From positions 3,410,001 through 3,474,000 of the forward strand of contig NZ_OY734020.1 in NCBI RefSeq assembly GCF_963455295.1: DNA of 64,000 bases. The letters run 5' to 3'. Shown one piece after another: positions 28,266-37,658 of the stretch; position 1 is the first letter of the stretch, and every line of letters begins with the position of its first letter. Source of the DNA: Candidatus Thiodiazotropha sp. CDECU1. Lineage in GTDB: Bacteria > Pseudomonadota > Gammaproteobacteria > Chromatiales > Chromatiaceae. Both the position numbers and the translations under genes were made by a program. The notes beneath the pieces are model-generated. The model searched no databases. It saw only the letters and a program-made list of their open reading frames with translations, and was not told the origin of the DNA.

Positions 28266-30806
28266 TTATTGTTGGGCTTTTACACCTTTGAACAGAGTTC
28301 GTATGCGTGCCGAATTGCCAATTACAGCCAATGAACTCAGTGGCATCGAAATTGCGGCAACCAGTGGCGTGACAATCGCCGCCATCGCCAAAGGAACCAT
28401 AATGATATTGTAGACGATTGATATACCTATATTTTGCCTGATGGTCAGCAGAGTCCGCCTGGAGAGGCCAATGGCAAGCCTCACCTTATCCAGTTCGCTG
28501 CTCATCAACACGATATCCGCACTGGCGATAGACACATCGGTTCCCGAGCCCATGGCAATTCCCACATCGGCCCGAACCAATGCAGGCGCATCGTTGACCC
28601 CGTCTCCAACCATGGCCACCCGTTGCCCCTGCTCCTGGAGTCGCCGCACCACCTGATCCTTCTCCTCCGGCAACACCTCGGCAATGACATCCAGCCCCCC
28701 CAGGCGCTGCGCAATCGCTTCCGCTGCCTGGCGATGGTCGCCGCTCAACAGGGTCAGGTGCAGGCCTGCAGCCTTCAGCTCTGCAATTAGTTCCTTGGCA
28801 CCCGGACGTATTCTATCCTCTACCGCAATCAATCCTACCTGGCGGCCATCGATGGCAATATAGAAGGAGCCCACACCCTGCTCTCCCAGCTGCCGGGTCA
28901 ACTGCTCAAGTTGCTCCGATCGCACTATACCTTCACTTTTCATCAGACCCGAGTTACCTGCAAGCAGCTTTTTACCCAACACTATCCCGGAAACCCCCAA
29001 GCCGGGCCTATAGGTGAAATCGCTTCCCTGTAAGCGGCCCCCCCCTTCAGTGAATTCTTCGTACCATCTTGCAATAGCCTGGGCTGTAGGGTGTTCCGAA
29101 AATCGCTCTATGGCGAGTGCATTTTGCATAAGCTCAATCAGGGGTTCAGCTGGAGATGTGGTTTGGCCTATCTCCCATTTGGCCTCTTCCGTATAGATAC
29201 CAACCACTGACATGCCACCCTCGGTCAAGGTCCCCGTCTTGTCGAAAATGACATGATTGATGGATGAGAGGGTTTCAAGCACCTCGCCGTTCTTTACCAG
29301 AATGCCATATTTCGCCCCTAGCCCGGATGCCACCGCAATGGACATGGGTGTTGCCAAGCCGAAGGCGCAGGGGCATGTGATGATGAGTACCGAAGTGGCT
29401 GCCAGCAGTGCCACTTCGAAGGAGCTACCGACCCAATACAGAAAGGTAGACGTGCCCAGCAGGAGCGTTACCGCCACGAACCAGGGTACAATCTGATCCG
29501 CAAGGCATTGAATGGGTGCCTTGGAACCCTGGGCCTCCTCTACCAGACGGATAATACGCCCAAGGGCGGTATTTTTTAGTGAACCGGTTACCTTGACCTG
29601 GAGTACACCGTGAGCGTTGATGGTGCCCGCGGAGACCTTGTCACCTTCTGTTTTATTGACGGCTTGAGACTCTCCCGTGAGCATGGCCTCGTCGACGTTG
29701 CTCTGCCCATGGGTGACAACACCATCCACGGGTATCCTTTCACCCGGCTTAACCAAAATGGTGTCGTCGTTCGTGACAGCCCGAATCGGCACAATCTTCT
29801 CATCTCCATCCACCAGGCAGGTTGCAACCCTGGGTTGCAGGTCAAGCAGACGTTGGGTTGCGGCCACCGCCTGGCGTTTGGATATCGCCTCCAGGTAGCG
29901 TCCGACCAGAATAACGAATAGAAAATTGACCACCGTATCGTAGTAGACCTCACCGATCTGACTCCCGGTAACAGTCACATAGACAGAATAGAGATAGGTG
30001 ATCGAGGCGCCGATGGCAATGGGCAGATCCATACCCAGATGAAGATTGCGCAAGCCGGACCAGGCGCCACGATAGAATGGATAGCCTGAGTAGAGCAGCA
30101 CCGGGGTTGCCAGGGCAAAGCCGATCCAGTGAAACAGAGAGCGGAACTCACCTTCATCGGCCCCTGAATAGAGTGCGATGGACACCCAGAGCAGATTCAT
30201 CATGCCGAACGCGGCAAAGGCCATGCGATACAGCAGATTGCGGTTCTGCTTTTTCAGCGAACCCTCTGCCACCTCCGGGTCATAGGGCACAGCCGCATAG
30301 CCAATCTGGCCAAGACGTTTGATGATATGGGAGAGACTGATAGCACTGTTGTGCCACTTCACATGCAGGCGTTTCCCGGACAGGTTGACCTGAGCCGAGG
30401 TCACGCCGGATTCGGCATTCAAGGTATGCTCTATGAGCCAGACGCAGGCTGCACAGTGAATACCTTCGATAAGCAGGTGTATCTCTCTCTCCTCACCCAG
30501 CTCATCGATAAACTCCTCCTGCACCTCATCCAGATCGTAGAGCGCAAGTTCCTTGGGTATATCGGGGGGTGGGGCCAGGCAGCCATCTTCCGGGGTGCGC
30601 CGATAGAATCCATCCAATCCCGCCGCATAGATCGCCTCGCAGACTGCTTTGCACCCTATACAGCAGAAGTGCTGAGGTTCGCCCTCAATCTCTGCGACCA
30701 CATCCTCTTCGGGTTGAACAGGCAGATTACAGTGAAAACAGAGCGCTTGACTCTCTGCCTCTGCTGGATTTGCTTGTAATAAAGGAGAGCTGCTCAAGGG
30801 ATCCAA
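28266..30806 (-). CDS. ccoI: Copper-translocating P1B-type ATPase CcoI
   Basis: This 846-residue ATPase supplies copper for cbb3 oxidase assembly. Residues 22-75 form a Cys-rich N-terminal segment (CFHCNLP, FCCIGCKAV), followed by an HMA domain with GIHCAACVW near 115. About eight membrane helices follow, the sixth with the copper motif CPC (ITCPCAFGLATP), then DKTGT, the phosphorylation site, and GDGVNDAPAL in the ATP domain. The start is TTG overlapping the ccoH stop by 13 bp, so translation is coupled. The two Cys-rich modules match FixI/CcoI rather than CopA. Confidence 0.95.
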   Translation of the reverse strand: MDPLSSSPLLQANPAEAESQALCFHCNLPVQPEEDVVAEIEGEPQHFCCIGCKAVCEAIYAAGLDGFYRRTPEDGCLAPPPDIPKELALYDLDEVQEEFIDELGEEREIHLLIEGIHCAACVWLIEHTLNAESGVTSAQVNLSGKRLHVKWHNSAISLSHIIKRLGQIGYAAVPYDPEVAEGSLKKQNRNLLYRMAFAAFGMMNLLWVSIALYSGADEGEFRSLFHWIGFALATPVLLYSGYPFYRGAWSGLRNLHLGMDLPIAIGASITYLYSVYVTVTGSQIGEVYYDTVVNFLFVILVGRYLEAISKRQAVAATQRLLDLQPRVATCLVDGDEKIVPIRAVTNDDTILVKPGERIPVDGVVTHGQSNVDEAMLTGESQAVNKTEGDKVSAGTINAHGVLQVKVTGSLKNTALGRIIRLVEEAQGSKAPIQCLADQIVPWFVAVTLLLGTSTFLYWVGSSFEVALLAATSVLIITCPCAFGLATPMSIAVASGLGAKYGILVKNGEVLETLSSINHVIFDKTGTLTEGGMSVVGIYTEEAKWEIGQTTSPAEPLIELMQNALAIERFSEHPTAQAIARWYEEFTEGGGRLQGSDFTYRPGLGVSGIVLGKKLLAGNSGLMKSEGIVRSEQLEQLTRQLGEQGVGSFYIAIDGRQVGLIAVEDRIRPGAKELIAELKAAGLHLTLLSGDHRQAAEAIAQRLGGLDVIAEVLPEEKDQVVRRLQEQGQRVAMVGDGVNDAPALVRADVGIAMGSGTDVSIASADIVLMSSELDKVRLAIGLSRRTLLTIRQNIGISIVYNIIMVPLAMAAIVTPLVAAISMPLSSLAVIGNSARIRTLFKGVKAQQ

Positions 30807-31297
30807 TCAATGCCAACGCCAATTCGCTTGGGTGTGTTGAATTCATCTTCCCCGTTTTTAATGCTCACCAGGGTATCCCAGGCCCCCTTCAGAGGAAAGC
30901 TTACTTCCGCTTCATATTCACCAGGCGCAACCTGCACCATGGGTACGGAAAAGTCCTGATTCGCATCAGACGGTCGATAGGCATAGAAGGTCACACCATC
31001 CCGGGAAATCGGATTTCCTTGTTTATCCTTAACCGAGAAATGACAGACAACCGGCTGGTCGACTTCGATTTTCCGGGGCAGACCTATATTCATGATCCAG
31101 CCAGGATTTCTTGCCTGACGCTTGAGCATGTTTTCTTCATAATCCTCACCCCGATCGTAGAAATCTTCCACCACCAGACCCGGATTATTGTCGATGGCGA
31201 GATAGATCATGATCATGTTCATGGTGAAGAAAACTACCACCATAACTACCCAAGCGATGACCCATGGACTCTGCCAGGCTGATTTTTTCTCTGTCAT
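30794..31297 (-). CDS. ccoH: cbb3 assembly protein CcoH (FixH family)
   Basis: This 167-residue protein has one N-terminal membrane anchor (SPWVIAWVVMVVVFFTMNM) and a periplasmic FixH domain with VEDFYDRGEDYEENM and the later beta strands VAPGEYEAEVSFPLKG. CcoH is a stable assembly partner of cbb3 oxidase. It overlaps ccoI by 13 bp. A terminator-like hairpin lies between it and ccoG, so it may depend on read-through or its own promoter. Confidence 0.9.
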   Translation of the reverse strand: MTEKKSAWQSPWVIAWVVMVVVFFTMNMIMIYLAIDNNPGLVVEDFYDRGEDYEENMLKRQARNPGWIMNIGLPRKIEVDQPVVCHFSVKDKQGNPISRDGVTFYAYRPSDANQDFSVPMVQVAPGEYEAEVSFPLKGAWDTLVSIKNGEDEFNTPKRIGVGIDWIP

Positions 31298-31330
31298 AAC
31301 AGCGGATTATAACTTTTTTGAGGAACAATT

Positions 31331-31360
31331 AAAAAAGGGCGGGCATTTGTGCCCGCCCTT
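31331..31360 (-). terminator. Rho-independent terminator after ccoG
   Basis: An 11-bp perfect GC-rich stem (arms 31335-31345 and 31350-31360) has a TTTG loop. It is followed, in minus-strand direction, by a run of six U. It lies 20 bp after the ccoG stop and before ccoH, so it probably lowers expression of ccoHIS relative to ccoG. Confidence 0.88.
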
Positions 31361-31379
31361 AGGTTCAGACTTGTTAATT

Positions 31380-32816
31380 CTAACGCTTGGGGCCGATAAA
31401 GACACTCTTCCGGTTGCCTTTTAACAACTGGTCATCATACTCGCCCTGTACAGTGAATGTCACCGGTGTGGTCTCTTTGCTCAATAACTCTTGCGGTACG
31501 CGAATGAATACCGTACGCGCGGTTACCTTGCCACGACGAGCGGTGGTTACCTGGTCCTTATCCACCAGAATCAGGCCCTCAATCCCCTCCGCACTGATTG
31601 TGACAGGGATATCACTGGTCATCTTGTTTAGAATCTTCAAGGTATACTTATTCTGAATACTACCGTCACTCTGCAGCACGAACAACGGTTGACGATCATG
31701 GATGACCTTCAACTCCAGGGGCGCCAGAGAGGTCAGTCCATAGGCTATACCCAGCAGGGCCGCCGACATGATTGTGGCGTAGATCCATACCCTGGGCCGT
31801 TTGTAGAGGGGCTGGGGTTTCTTGTTCGCCTCCATGGCCTCGTAGGATTCGTAGCGAATCAGCCCTATCGGCCGGCCGATCTTCTCCATGACCTCATCGC
31901 AGGCATCGATGCAGAGCGCGCACATAATGCAGCCCTCTTGCTGACCGTGGCGGATATCCACACCGGTGGGGCAGACAGCGATACACATCTTACAATCGAC
32001 ACAATCACCTGTGGTTCGCTCCTCTTCGGATTCTCCTTTCTTAATCCTGCCCCGGGGCTCCCCGCGATGAAAATCGTAGGTGGGCACTACCGTGGCCTTA
32101 TCGATCATCACACCCTGGATACGGGCATAGGGACAGAGCCAGAAACAGGCCTGCTCACGCATATATCCCGCAAGCACATAGGTGCCGGCGGTAAACAGGG
32201 CGATGGTGCCATAGGCGACCGCACTGGCCTGGAGGGTAAACAGATCGCGCCATAGATCGAAGACGTCGTAAAACCAGGCGACGAAACTGATACCTGTCAG
32301 CACCGAGATCAGCAGCCAGATCAAGTGTTTGGTTGTCTTGATTCTAGCCTTTTTGAGGCTCATCGGCGCCTCTTCAAGTTTGCGCCGCTTCTGAGGTGTA
32401 CCCTCAAGCTTATCTTCAAACCAGGTAAACACATCGGTCCAGACAGTCTGGAAACAGAAAAATCCGCAATAGATACGACCCGCCAATGCGGTGGCGACTG
32501 CCAGCAAAAGAGCAAAAAAGAGCAGCGTCAGAGAGAGCATCCAGAAATCCTGGGGCAGCACTGTAATCCCAAGGATATGAAATTGACGGTTGGGGATATC
32601 GAACAGAACCGCCTGCCGGTCACCCCACTGAAAATAGGGTCCAATGAAGAAGATGATCCAGACCGCGGCACTCAGCCACTTGACATTGCGCCAATACCCC
32701 CCCATACGTTTGGCGTGGATAGTCTCCTCGCCGGTATTCAGATGCCAATGCACCGATTCAGCATAAAGGTCATCCACCACAGACTGCCTGGCTGCCGTGT
32801 TTTCGTTTCCGCTCAA
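31380..32816 (-). CDS. ccoG: cbb3 oxidase accessory ferredoxin-like protein CcoG (FixG/RdxA)
   Basis: This 478-residue membrane protein has about five spans. Two 4Fe-4S motifs are visible: CVDCKMCIAVCP and CIMCALCIDACD. A C-terminal IgG-like FixG_C domain (about 365-478) follows. CcoG is a copper-reductase needed for cbb3 assembly. The start is TTG with AGGAG 9 bases upstream. It lies between the ccoNOQP operon and ccoHIS, the usual order. Confidence 0.95.
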   Translation of the reverse strand: MSGNENTAARQSVVDDLYAESVHWHLNTGEETIHAKRMGGYWRNVKWLSAAVWIIFFIGPYFQWGDRQAVLFDIPNRQFHILGITVLPQDFWMLSLTLLFFALLLAVATALAGRIYCGFFCFQTVWTDVFTWFEDKLEGTPQKRRKLEEAPMSLKKARIKTTKHLIWLLISVLTGISFVAWFYDVFDLWRDLFTLQASAVAYGTIALFTAGTYVLAGYMREQACFWLCPYARIQGVMIDKATVVPTYDFHRGEPRGRIKKGESEEERTTGDCVDCKMCIAVCPTGVDIRHGQQEGCIMCALCIDACDEVMEKIGRPIGLIRYESYEAMEANKKPQPLYKRPRVWIYATIMSAALLGIAYGLTSLAPLELKVIHDRQPLFVLQSDGSIQNKYTLKILNKMTSDIPVTISAEGIEGLILVDKDQVTTARRGKVTARTVFIRVPQELLSKETTPVTFTVQGEYDDQLLKGNRKSVFIGPKR

Positions 32817-32985
32817 GGGATCAACTCCTGTGAAATCAGTAATGTCGTTTAGAGAAAATCATATATGCCGACTCTAATGAACACCAATGCGATTTATCAA
32901 TACATTAGTAACAATTAAACAACCATTCTGCCAGATTTTCCAACTGCGGTTACTAGGGGAATCACAGATACATTTCTCATCCAAC

Positions 32986-33013
32986 AAAAAAAGGGGGGTA
33001 TTCAACCCCCCTT
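32986..33013 (-). terminator. Rho-independent terminator of the ccoNOQP operon
   Basis: The stem has G6/C6 plus two A-T pairs (32991-32998 and 33006-33013) with a 7-base loop. It is followed in minus-strand sense by seven to eight U. It lies 26 bp past the stop of the small CcoM-like gene, so that gene is inside the same transcript. Confidence 0.9.
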
Positions 33014-33038
33014 GACTATCTCTTAGTACTTGCTTGGT

Positions 33039-33164
33039 TTAGTTTTGATGCTTTTCAGCGTCGCTCTTGATGAGATTTTTAACCTTGAAGGCGAGGAAAA
33101 TAATAATCACTACACTAATTGCGACAGTGATCATCGAACCCCAAAACACTGCATCTCCGTTCAT
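33039..33164 (-). CDS. Small single-span membrane protein, candidate CcoM subunit of cbb3 oxidase
   Basis: The 41-residue protein begins MNGDAVFWGSMITVAISV, spans the membrane once (about residues 7-27) and ends with a charged tail (FKVKNLIKSDAEKHQN). AGGGG about 7 bases before the ATG gives a good ribosome site. It lies 98 bp after ccoP and just ahead of the operon terminator. Size, topology and place fit CcoM, the small extra cbb3 subunit known from Pseudomonas stutzeri. Assignment as CcoM is inference from pattern, not a proven match. Confidence 0.68.
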   Translation of the reverse strand: MNGDAVFWGSMITVAISVVIIIFLAFKVKNLIKSDAEKHQN

Positions 33165-33262
33165 AGCAAACCCCTGATTTTTTCTAAGACCCCGTGAAGC
33201 CTACAGCTCCACGAGGTAATGGTGGAAAAAGTCTACTCAGTGAATAAATTATTCAACCTTGT

Positions 33263-34114
33263 TTACTGGCCACCACCGAACTTGTGAACATAAACAGCCA
33301 GCTTCTTGATGTCATCCTGTGACAGTCTATCACCAAAAACCGGCATCACCGCTTCACGAGTCTTCTGCTCGGTCGCATCATTCACACCATACTTGATGGT
33401 GTATTTTATGCTATCCAATACGGACTCGCCCTCAGCGGGTGTAAAGCGATAGATACCATCAGTCAGGTTTGCAGAACCGAGGACAGCCATACCCTTACCG
33501 TCCATTCCGTGACAGGCGATACAGCCCTTCTGGGCAAAGTTGGGATCAGAAGTCGGATCACCCGCTTGAATCGCCTTCGCCAGGCTATCGATTTCGGCAT
33601 CAGACAGGATCTTGCCATGTGCCGTCATGATACCTTTACGACCCATGGTGATGGTCTGCTGAATGTTCTCAATGTTTCCGCCATAGAGCCAGTCATCGTC
33701 AGCAAGTACAGGATAACCTGGGCCACCCTGACCACCGCCGCCATGACAGGCCGCACAGTTGTCACCATACAGTACCTTGGCTGAGGCCACTGCATACTGG
33801 GAAAGTCCAGGTGCAGCCAATACATCCTTAGCTGACATGCCTTTGATCTGAGTCTCAAACTCGGCACGCACGGCTTCGACCTCATCGACGCCCTTAATGT
33901 ACTCATCCATCTGAGTCCAGCCCATGACACCTTTGGTCGACTCATGTCCAACTGGCCACATGGGGTAGAGAACACCGTAGACTACCCACCAGATCACCGA
34001 GGCCCAGAAGGCCAGCATCCACCAACGTGGTGGTGGGTTGGTCAACTCCCGGAGGTTGTCGTCCCACACGTGTCCGGTATTGTTTTCACCCGGAAAAGAA
34101 TTGTTATCCGCCAT
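33263..34114 (-). CDS. ccoP: cbb3 oxidase diheme subunit CcoP
   Basis: This subunit passes electrons from soluble cytochromes to CcoO/CcoN. With the start at 34114 it has 283 residues. It has an N-terminal span (WWMLAFWASVIWWVVYGVLYP) and two cytochrome c motifs, CAACH and CIACH, each followed by a Met ligand region. The ATG at 34114 has GGAGAG 6 bases upstream; an in-frame ATG at 34144 lies inside ccoQ and is less likely. It overlaps the 3' end of ccoQ by 11 bp. Confidence 0.96.
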   Translation of the reverse strand: MADNNSFPGENNTGHVWDDNLRELTNPPPRWWMLAFWASVIWWVVYGVLYPMWPVGHESTKGVMGWTQMDEYIKGVDEVEAVRAEFETQIKGMSAKDVLAAPGLSQYAVASAKVLYGDNCAACHGGGGQGGPGYPVLADDDWLYGGNIENIQQTITMGRKGIMTAHGKILSDAEIDSLAKAIQAGDPTSDPNFAQKGCIACHGMDGKGMAVLGSANLTDGIYRFTPAEGESVLDSIKYTIKYGVNDATEQKTREAVMPVFGDRLSQDDIKKLAVYVHKFGGGQ

Positions 34115-34319
34115 TTTTCTCTCCGCTATCAATTGCATCATCATCGTCCATCGGGATGAAACGGTTCTTCTCCAGCTTCTCCCGATTCTTCGGACGTAAG
34201 GCGTAGAAATATACGCCTATCATGAGTAAGAAGGTGACCACCGTCATGATCAGGCCCACCCAATCACTGGTGGTCATAGCCTCCCAGTCAGTATGAAAAT
34301 AGTCACTGAAACTACTCAC
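34104..34319 (-). CDS. ccoQ: cbb3 oxidase subunit CcoQ
   Basis: This 71-residue protein has one membrane span (residues about 20-42), then [25 protein letters not shown], typical of CcoQ/FixQ. CcoQ stabilises the assembled oxidase. The start is GTG overlapping the ccoO stop by 8 bp, and the 3' end overlaps ccoP by 11 bp, so ccoO-Q-P are translationally coupled. The tail is more acidic than in many homologues. Confidence 0.93.
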   Translation of the reverse strand: MSSFSDYFHTDWEAMTTSDWVGLIMTVVTFLLMIGVYFYALRPKNREKLEKNRFIPMDDDDAIDSGEKNGG

Positions 34320-35025
34320 GATAGACCTTGTTCTCGTCTAGCTTTGCCATGGTCCCCAAGACCTGCAGGTATGCCACTACAGCATCCTCTTCGGTCTTGC
34401 CGGCCAGTTCACCATTGGCACTGGCAATGTCTTCATCGGTGTAAGGGACACCCAGCAGTCTCATGACTGTGAAACGAGTTGCCATATCCTTACCCTCGAC
34501 CATGCTATCTTTCAGCCAGGGATAGTTGGGCATGACAGACTCTGGCACAACCGAGCGCGGATCCCGTAGATGCTTGCGTTGCCAGTCATCAGAGTATTTA
34601 CCACCGAGTCTGGCGAAGTCAGGGCCGGTACGCTTGGATCCCCACTGAAAGGGATGGTCGTACATGGACTCTGATGCCAGAGAGTAGTGGCCATAACGCT
34701 CTTTCTCATCACGGAAAGGACGAACCATCTGAGAGTGGCAGGTATAGCAGCCTTCACGCTGATAGATGTCGCGACCCGCCAGCTCAAGGGCTGTGTAGGG
34801 ACGTATGCCATCACCAGGTTTATGGTCCTGCAGCGTCTGACCGGCCTGACGCTGCCAGATCAGCTCAGGTGCTTTGTTGTGTTCCATGGTGGAATTCATG
34901 GTAAACAGCGGTACGATCTCGACAATACCACCCACGGTGAGAGACAAAGCCAGGATTAGCAGAAGCAACCAAACGTTCTTCTCCATCTTCTCCTGGAAGG
35001 TTGTTGATTGGTTTTCATTCGCCAT
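34312..35025 (-). CDS. ccoO: cbb3 oxidase monoheme subunit CcoO
   Basis: This 237-residue protein has one N-terminal span ([21 protein letters not shown]), and the heme c motif CYTCH in [13 protein letters not shown]. The heme Met ligand region follows ([12 protein letters not shown]). CcoO relays electrons from CcoP to the CcoN active site. It is 19 bp downstream of ccoN and overlaps ccoQ by 8 bp. Length and motifs are normal for the family. Confidence 0.96.
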   Translation of the reverse strand: MANENQSTTFQEKMEKNVWLLLLILALSLTVGGIVEIVPLFTMNSTMEHNKAPELIWQRQAGQTLQDHKPGDGIRPYTALELAGRDIYQREGCYTCHSQMVRPFRDEKERYGHYSLASESMYDHPFQWGSKRTGPDFARLGGKYSDDWQRKHLRDPRSVVPESVMPNYPWLKDSMVEGKDMATRFTVMRLLGVPYTDEDIASANGELAGKTEEDAVVAYLQVLGTMAKLDENKVYRE

Positions 35026-35044
35026 TTTGCGAAACCCCCTTTAA

Positions 35045-36478
35045 TTAAGCAGATGCCGCAGCGGTGCGGGCTTGCTGCAGACTACCTTCACTGGATGCCT
35101 TGGCAACGGTCATAAGAACGTTGATCAACATCATCAATGCACCAAGCAGGAAGATCGCTCCACCCACGGTACGCATGGCGTAGTATGGATGCATCGCTTC
35201 AACAGACTCGGCAAAGGTATAGGCCAGGGTGCCGTACTCGTCATAGGCACGCCACATCAGACCCTGCATGATACCGGACACCCACATCGCAACGACATAG
35301 ATGACCGCACCGATGGTGGCAGTCCAGAAGTGAGCGTTGATCAGCTTCATGGACCACATTTCGGTGTGGAAGGTACGCATCATCAAGTGGTAGATGGCGC
35401 CAATAGCGACCATGGCCACCCAACCCAGAGCACCGGAGTGAACATGACCCACAGTCCAGTCAGTGTAATGTGAGAGTGCGTTCACGGTCTTCAGGGACAT
35501 GACCGGTCCTTCGAAGGTGGACATGGCGTAGAAGGCCAGGGACATGATCATGAAACGCAGAATGTAGTCGGTACGCAGTTTGTCCCAAGCACCGGAGAGG
35601 GTCATCATGCCGTTAACTGCACCACCCCATGACGGAATGATCATCGCCAGGGAGACAGCGGCACCGAGTGAACCGGCCCAGTCTGGCAGTGCGGTGTATT
35701 GCAGATGGTGGGAACCCAGCCATACATAACCGAACATCAGTGCCCAGAAATGGACCACTGAGAGACGGTAGGAGTAGACAGGGCGACCGGCCTGCTTTGG
35801 CACGAAGTAGTACATGATGCCGAGGAAACCGGCAGTCAGGTAGAAGCCCACTGCATTATGTCCGTACCACCATTGAATCATCGCATCCTGGACGCCGGCA
35901 AAGGCTGAATAGGACTTGAACAGGTCAACCGGAACCGCCAGGCTGTTAACCACATGCAGGTAGGTGATCATCACCATCATTCCGAGGAAAAACCAGTTAG
36001 AGACATAGATATGGGATGTCTTACGGGTCGCCAGGGTCATGATGAAGTTGAATGAATAGACCAGCCAGACCACAGCGATCGCCAGATCAATCGGCCACTC
36101 CAGCTCAGCATATTCCTTAGCGGTGGTGATGCCGAGAGGAAGGGTGATTACCGCGGAGACGATAATCAGGTTCCAGCCGATAAAGGTGAACCAAGCCAGC
36201 TTGTCACTCCATAACCGAACACCGCAGGTGCGTTGTACGCTGTAGAAAGATGTTGCCATCAATGCACAACCGCCAAAGGCGAAGATTACTGCATTGGTGT
36301 GAAGCGGACGTAGACGCCCGAAAGTGATATATGGAATATCGAAATTAAGAAACGGCCATGCCAGTTCGGCGGCGATATAAACCCCCACCAGTGCGCCTAC
36401 AACAAGGTAGACAACGGCCATGACGGTAAACCAGCGCACAACTGCAAAGTTGTATTTCTGCTCGGCTGCGGCGTCCAT
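35045..36478 (-). CDS. ccoN: cbb3 cytochrome c oxidase subunit I CcoN
   Basis: This 477-residue heme-copper oxidase core has about twelve membrane spans. The heme and copper ligands appear in [12 protein letters not shown] (low-spin heme His), [18 protein letters not shown] (CuB His plus cross-link Tyr), and the [25 protein letters not shown] pair region and HVHSGALGW. It reduces oxygen with high affinity, so it supports microaerobic respiration. The start ATG has GAGGGGG 6 bases upstream. Two FNR/ANR-type sites lie upstream. Confidence 0.97.
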   Translation of the reverse strand: MDAAAEQKYNFAVVRWFTVMAVVYLVVGALVGVYIAAELAWPFLNFDIPYITFGRLRPLHTNAVIFAFGGCALMATSFYSVQRTCGVRLWSDKLAWFTFIGWNLIIVSAVITLPLGITTAKEYAELEWPIDLAIAVVWLVYSFNFIMTLATRKTSHIYVSNWFFLGMMVMITYLHVVNSLAVPVDLFKSYSAFAGVQDAMIQWWYGHNAVGFYLTAGFLGIMYYFVPKQAGRPVYSYRLSVVHFWALMFGYVWLGSHHLQYTALPDWAGSLGAAVSLAMIIPSWGGAVNGMMTLSGAWDKLRTDYILRFMIMSLAFYAMSTFEGPVMSLKTVNALSHYTDWTVGHVHSGALGWVAMVAIGAIYHLMMRTFHTEMWSMKLINAHFWTATIGAVIYVVAMWVSGIMQGLMWRAYDEYGTLAYTFAESVEAMHPYYAMRTVGGAIFLLGALMMLINVLMTVAKASSEGSLQQARTAAASA

Positions 36479-36577
36479 GAACCCCCCTCATAAAACTAAG
36501 ATTGAACAAGACTTTAAAATTTGACTTTTAAGAAAAGCCCCACTACCCACAACTGTGTGAAATGACACAATTGCAGC

Positions 36578-36591
36578 GTGACATATATCAC
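36578..36591. promoter_or_regulatory. FNR/ANR-like binding site, proximal to ccoN
   Basis: GTGACATATATCAC is a perfect 14-bp palindrome whose half-sites resemble TTGAT-N4-ATCAA with a G-for-T change at the edges. It centres about 106 bp upstream of the ccoN start, a usual spacing for an activator site. Confidence 0.6.
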
Positions 36592-36619
36592 TCTTAAATG
36601 GCTCAGATGTCAATATGAA

Positions 36620-36637
36620 CATTAGAAAAATCTAATG
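36620..36637. promoter_or_regulatory. 18-bp palindrome, possible operator
   Basis: CATTAGA-AAAA-TCTAATG is a perfect 7-bp inverted repeat with four A between the arms. It lies between the two FNR-like sites. It has no U-run, so it is not a terminator; a regulator-binding site is likely, but which regulator cannot be told. Confidence 0.4.
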
Positions 36638-36695
36638 CCAGACAATGAATCTAAGATATTGATATAAAAAATATTTTATAGGCACATTACCTTAA

Positions 36696-36709
36696 TTGAC
36701 ATAGATCAA
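36696..36709. promoter_or_regulatory. FNR box, distal to ccoN
   Basis: TTGACATAGATCAA matches the FNR/ANR consensus TTGAT-N4-ATCAA at nine of ten fixed positions. It lies about 220 bp upstream of ccoN and 155 bp after the end of the fnr-type gene. A second, distal activator site or looping is possible. Confidence 0.8.
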
Positions 36710-36863
36710 CGAAAGTGAAAAAAACATGTTTTTCCCTATTCCAGATGGTGCTTGGCATTAGAATTGGGCTAATTGGCACAAACAGAGTGTACTTGGCAAG
36801 TTTTACCCACCGCATCCAGCAGTCATGGGATGTGGTAAGTAGTTGACTAAATCGAAAGGGTAC

Positions 36864-37607
36864 TCAACGGGAGGTGGCGACTTGCTCTAATTTTTCCCGA
36901 CTCAGCAGCATCAGACTTTGCTTGCGGAGTCGAATTAATCCGTCTTTTTGGAACCTTGTCAGCACCCGGCTGACTGTCTCTCGCGCAAGACCAAGATAGC
37001 TCGCCATGTCACTTCTTGACATGGCCAGATAGAGTCGATTGCTACCCAATCCTCGTAGCGAGGAGCGTATGGCGAGGGAAAGGATGAAGGCGGCCAGGCG
37101 CTGATCCGCATTCTGCCGTATCAGCGATGCGGTCACGGAGTGATTCAATGCAACCTCCTGTCCCAGCATTTCAATAAGTGCGCGCTGAACCGCCTCGGGG
37201 GAACGTCCACTCTGCTCCAATCGGCCAATATCCAGTACGCAAACGCTACTGGCCTCAAGGGCCCGGACTGAGTAGGAGTAGTAACGATTGGCCATGCCTT
37301 CGGCGCCAATCAAATCCCCTGGCAGGTAGAAGCCGATAACTCGCTCCCGCCGGTTCAGATCGGGGAGCATGGTCTTGAAGGATCCCGATTTGACGGCGTA
37401 GACGGCATCAAACGGCTGATCGACGCCAAACAGCCTCTCCCCCTTGCTGACCGGTTGGCGGCGCAGCAAGATCCCTGACGGCACTCCACTGTCCGGCGCT
37501 GCATAATCCAGAACCTGGCACATGGGATCGAGACCGCACTCCCTGCAAGCGACCTCGAGCAAGTGCTCGCCATCATGTCCATCTGAAAGGCAGCAAGACT
37601 TTAACAC
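36864..37607 (-). CDS. fnr: FNR-type oxygen-sensing regulator
   Basis: This 247-residue CRP/FNR protein carries the 4Fe-4S ligands Cys21, Cys24, Cys30 (CRECGLDPMC) and a central Cys123 in SSVCVLDI, matching FNR of E. coli. A cyclic-nucleotide-fold core and an HTH with SDMASYLGLARETVSRVLTRF follow. The cluster disassembles in oxygen, so the protein activates anaerobic or microaerobic genes. It lies upstream of ccoN, whose leader holds FNR-like sites, so direct control is likely. The start is GTG with a weak ribosome site. Confidence 0.95.
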   Translation of the reverse strand: MLKSCCLSDGHDGEHLLEVACRECGLDPMCQVLDYAAPDSGVPSGILLRRQPVSKGERLFGVDQPFDAVYAVKSGSFKTMLPDLNRRERVIGFYLPGDLIGAEGMANRYYSYSVRALEASSVCVLDIGRLEQSGRSPEAVQRALIEMLGQEVALNHSVTASLIRQNADQRLAAFILSLAIRSSLRGLGSNRLYLAMSRSDMASYLGLARETVSRVLTRFQKDGLIRLRKQSLMLLSREKLEQVATSR

Positions 37608-37658
37608 TGTACAATTAATACCGCAGTTAGGGAGGGGCTCAGTTAAACAGTTCCACCC

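Larger units (their letters stand above)
36479..36863. other. Regulatory region upstream of ccoN
   Basis: This 385-bp gap lies between ccoN and the fnr-type gene, both on the minus strand, so it is the ccoN leader and the fnr 3' flank. It holds two FNR/ANR-like palindromes (36578 and 36696) and a separate perfect hairpin palindrome at 36620. The remainder is AT-rich with no ORF of note. Confidence 0.7.

Noticed and set aside
31689-32255. 188-codon plus-strand frame opposite ccoG
   Set aside because: Antisense shadow of the ccoG gene; codon content mirrors the real gene.
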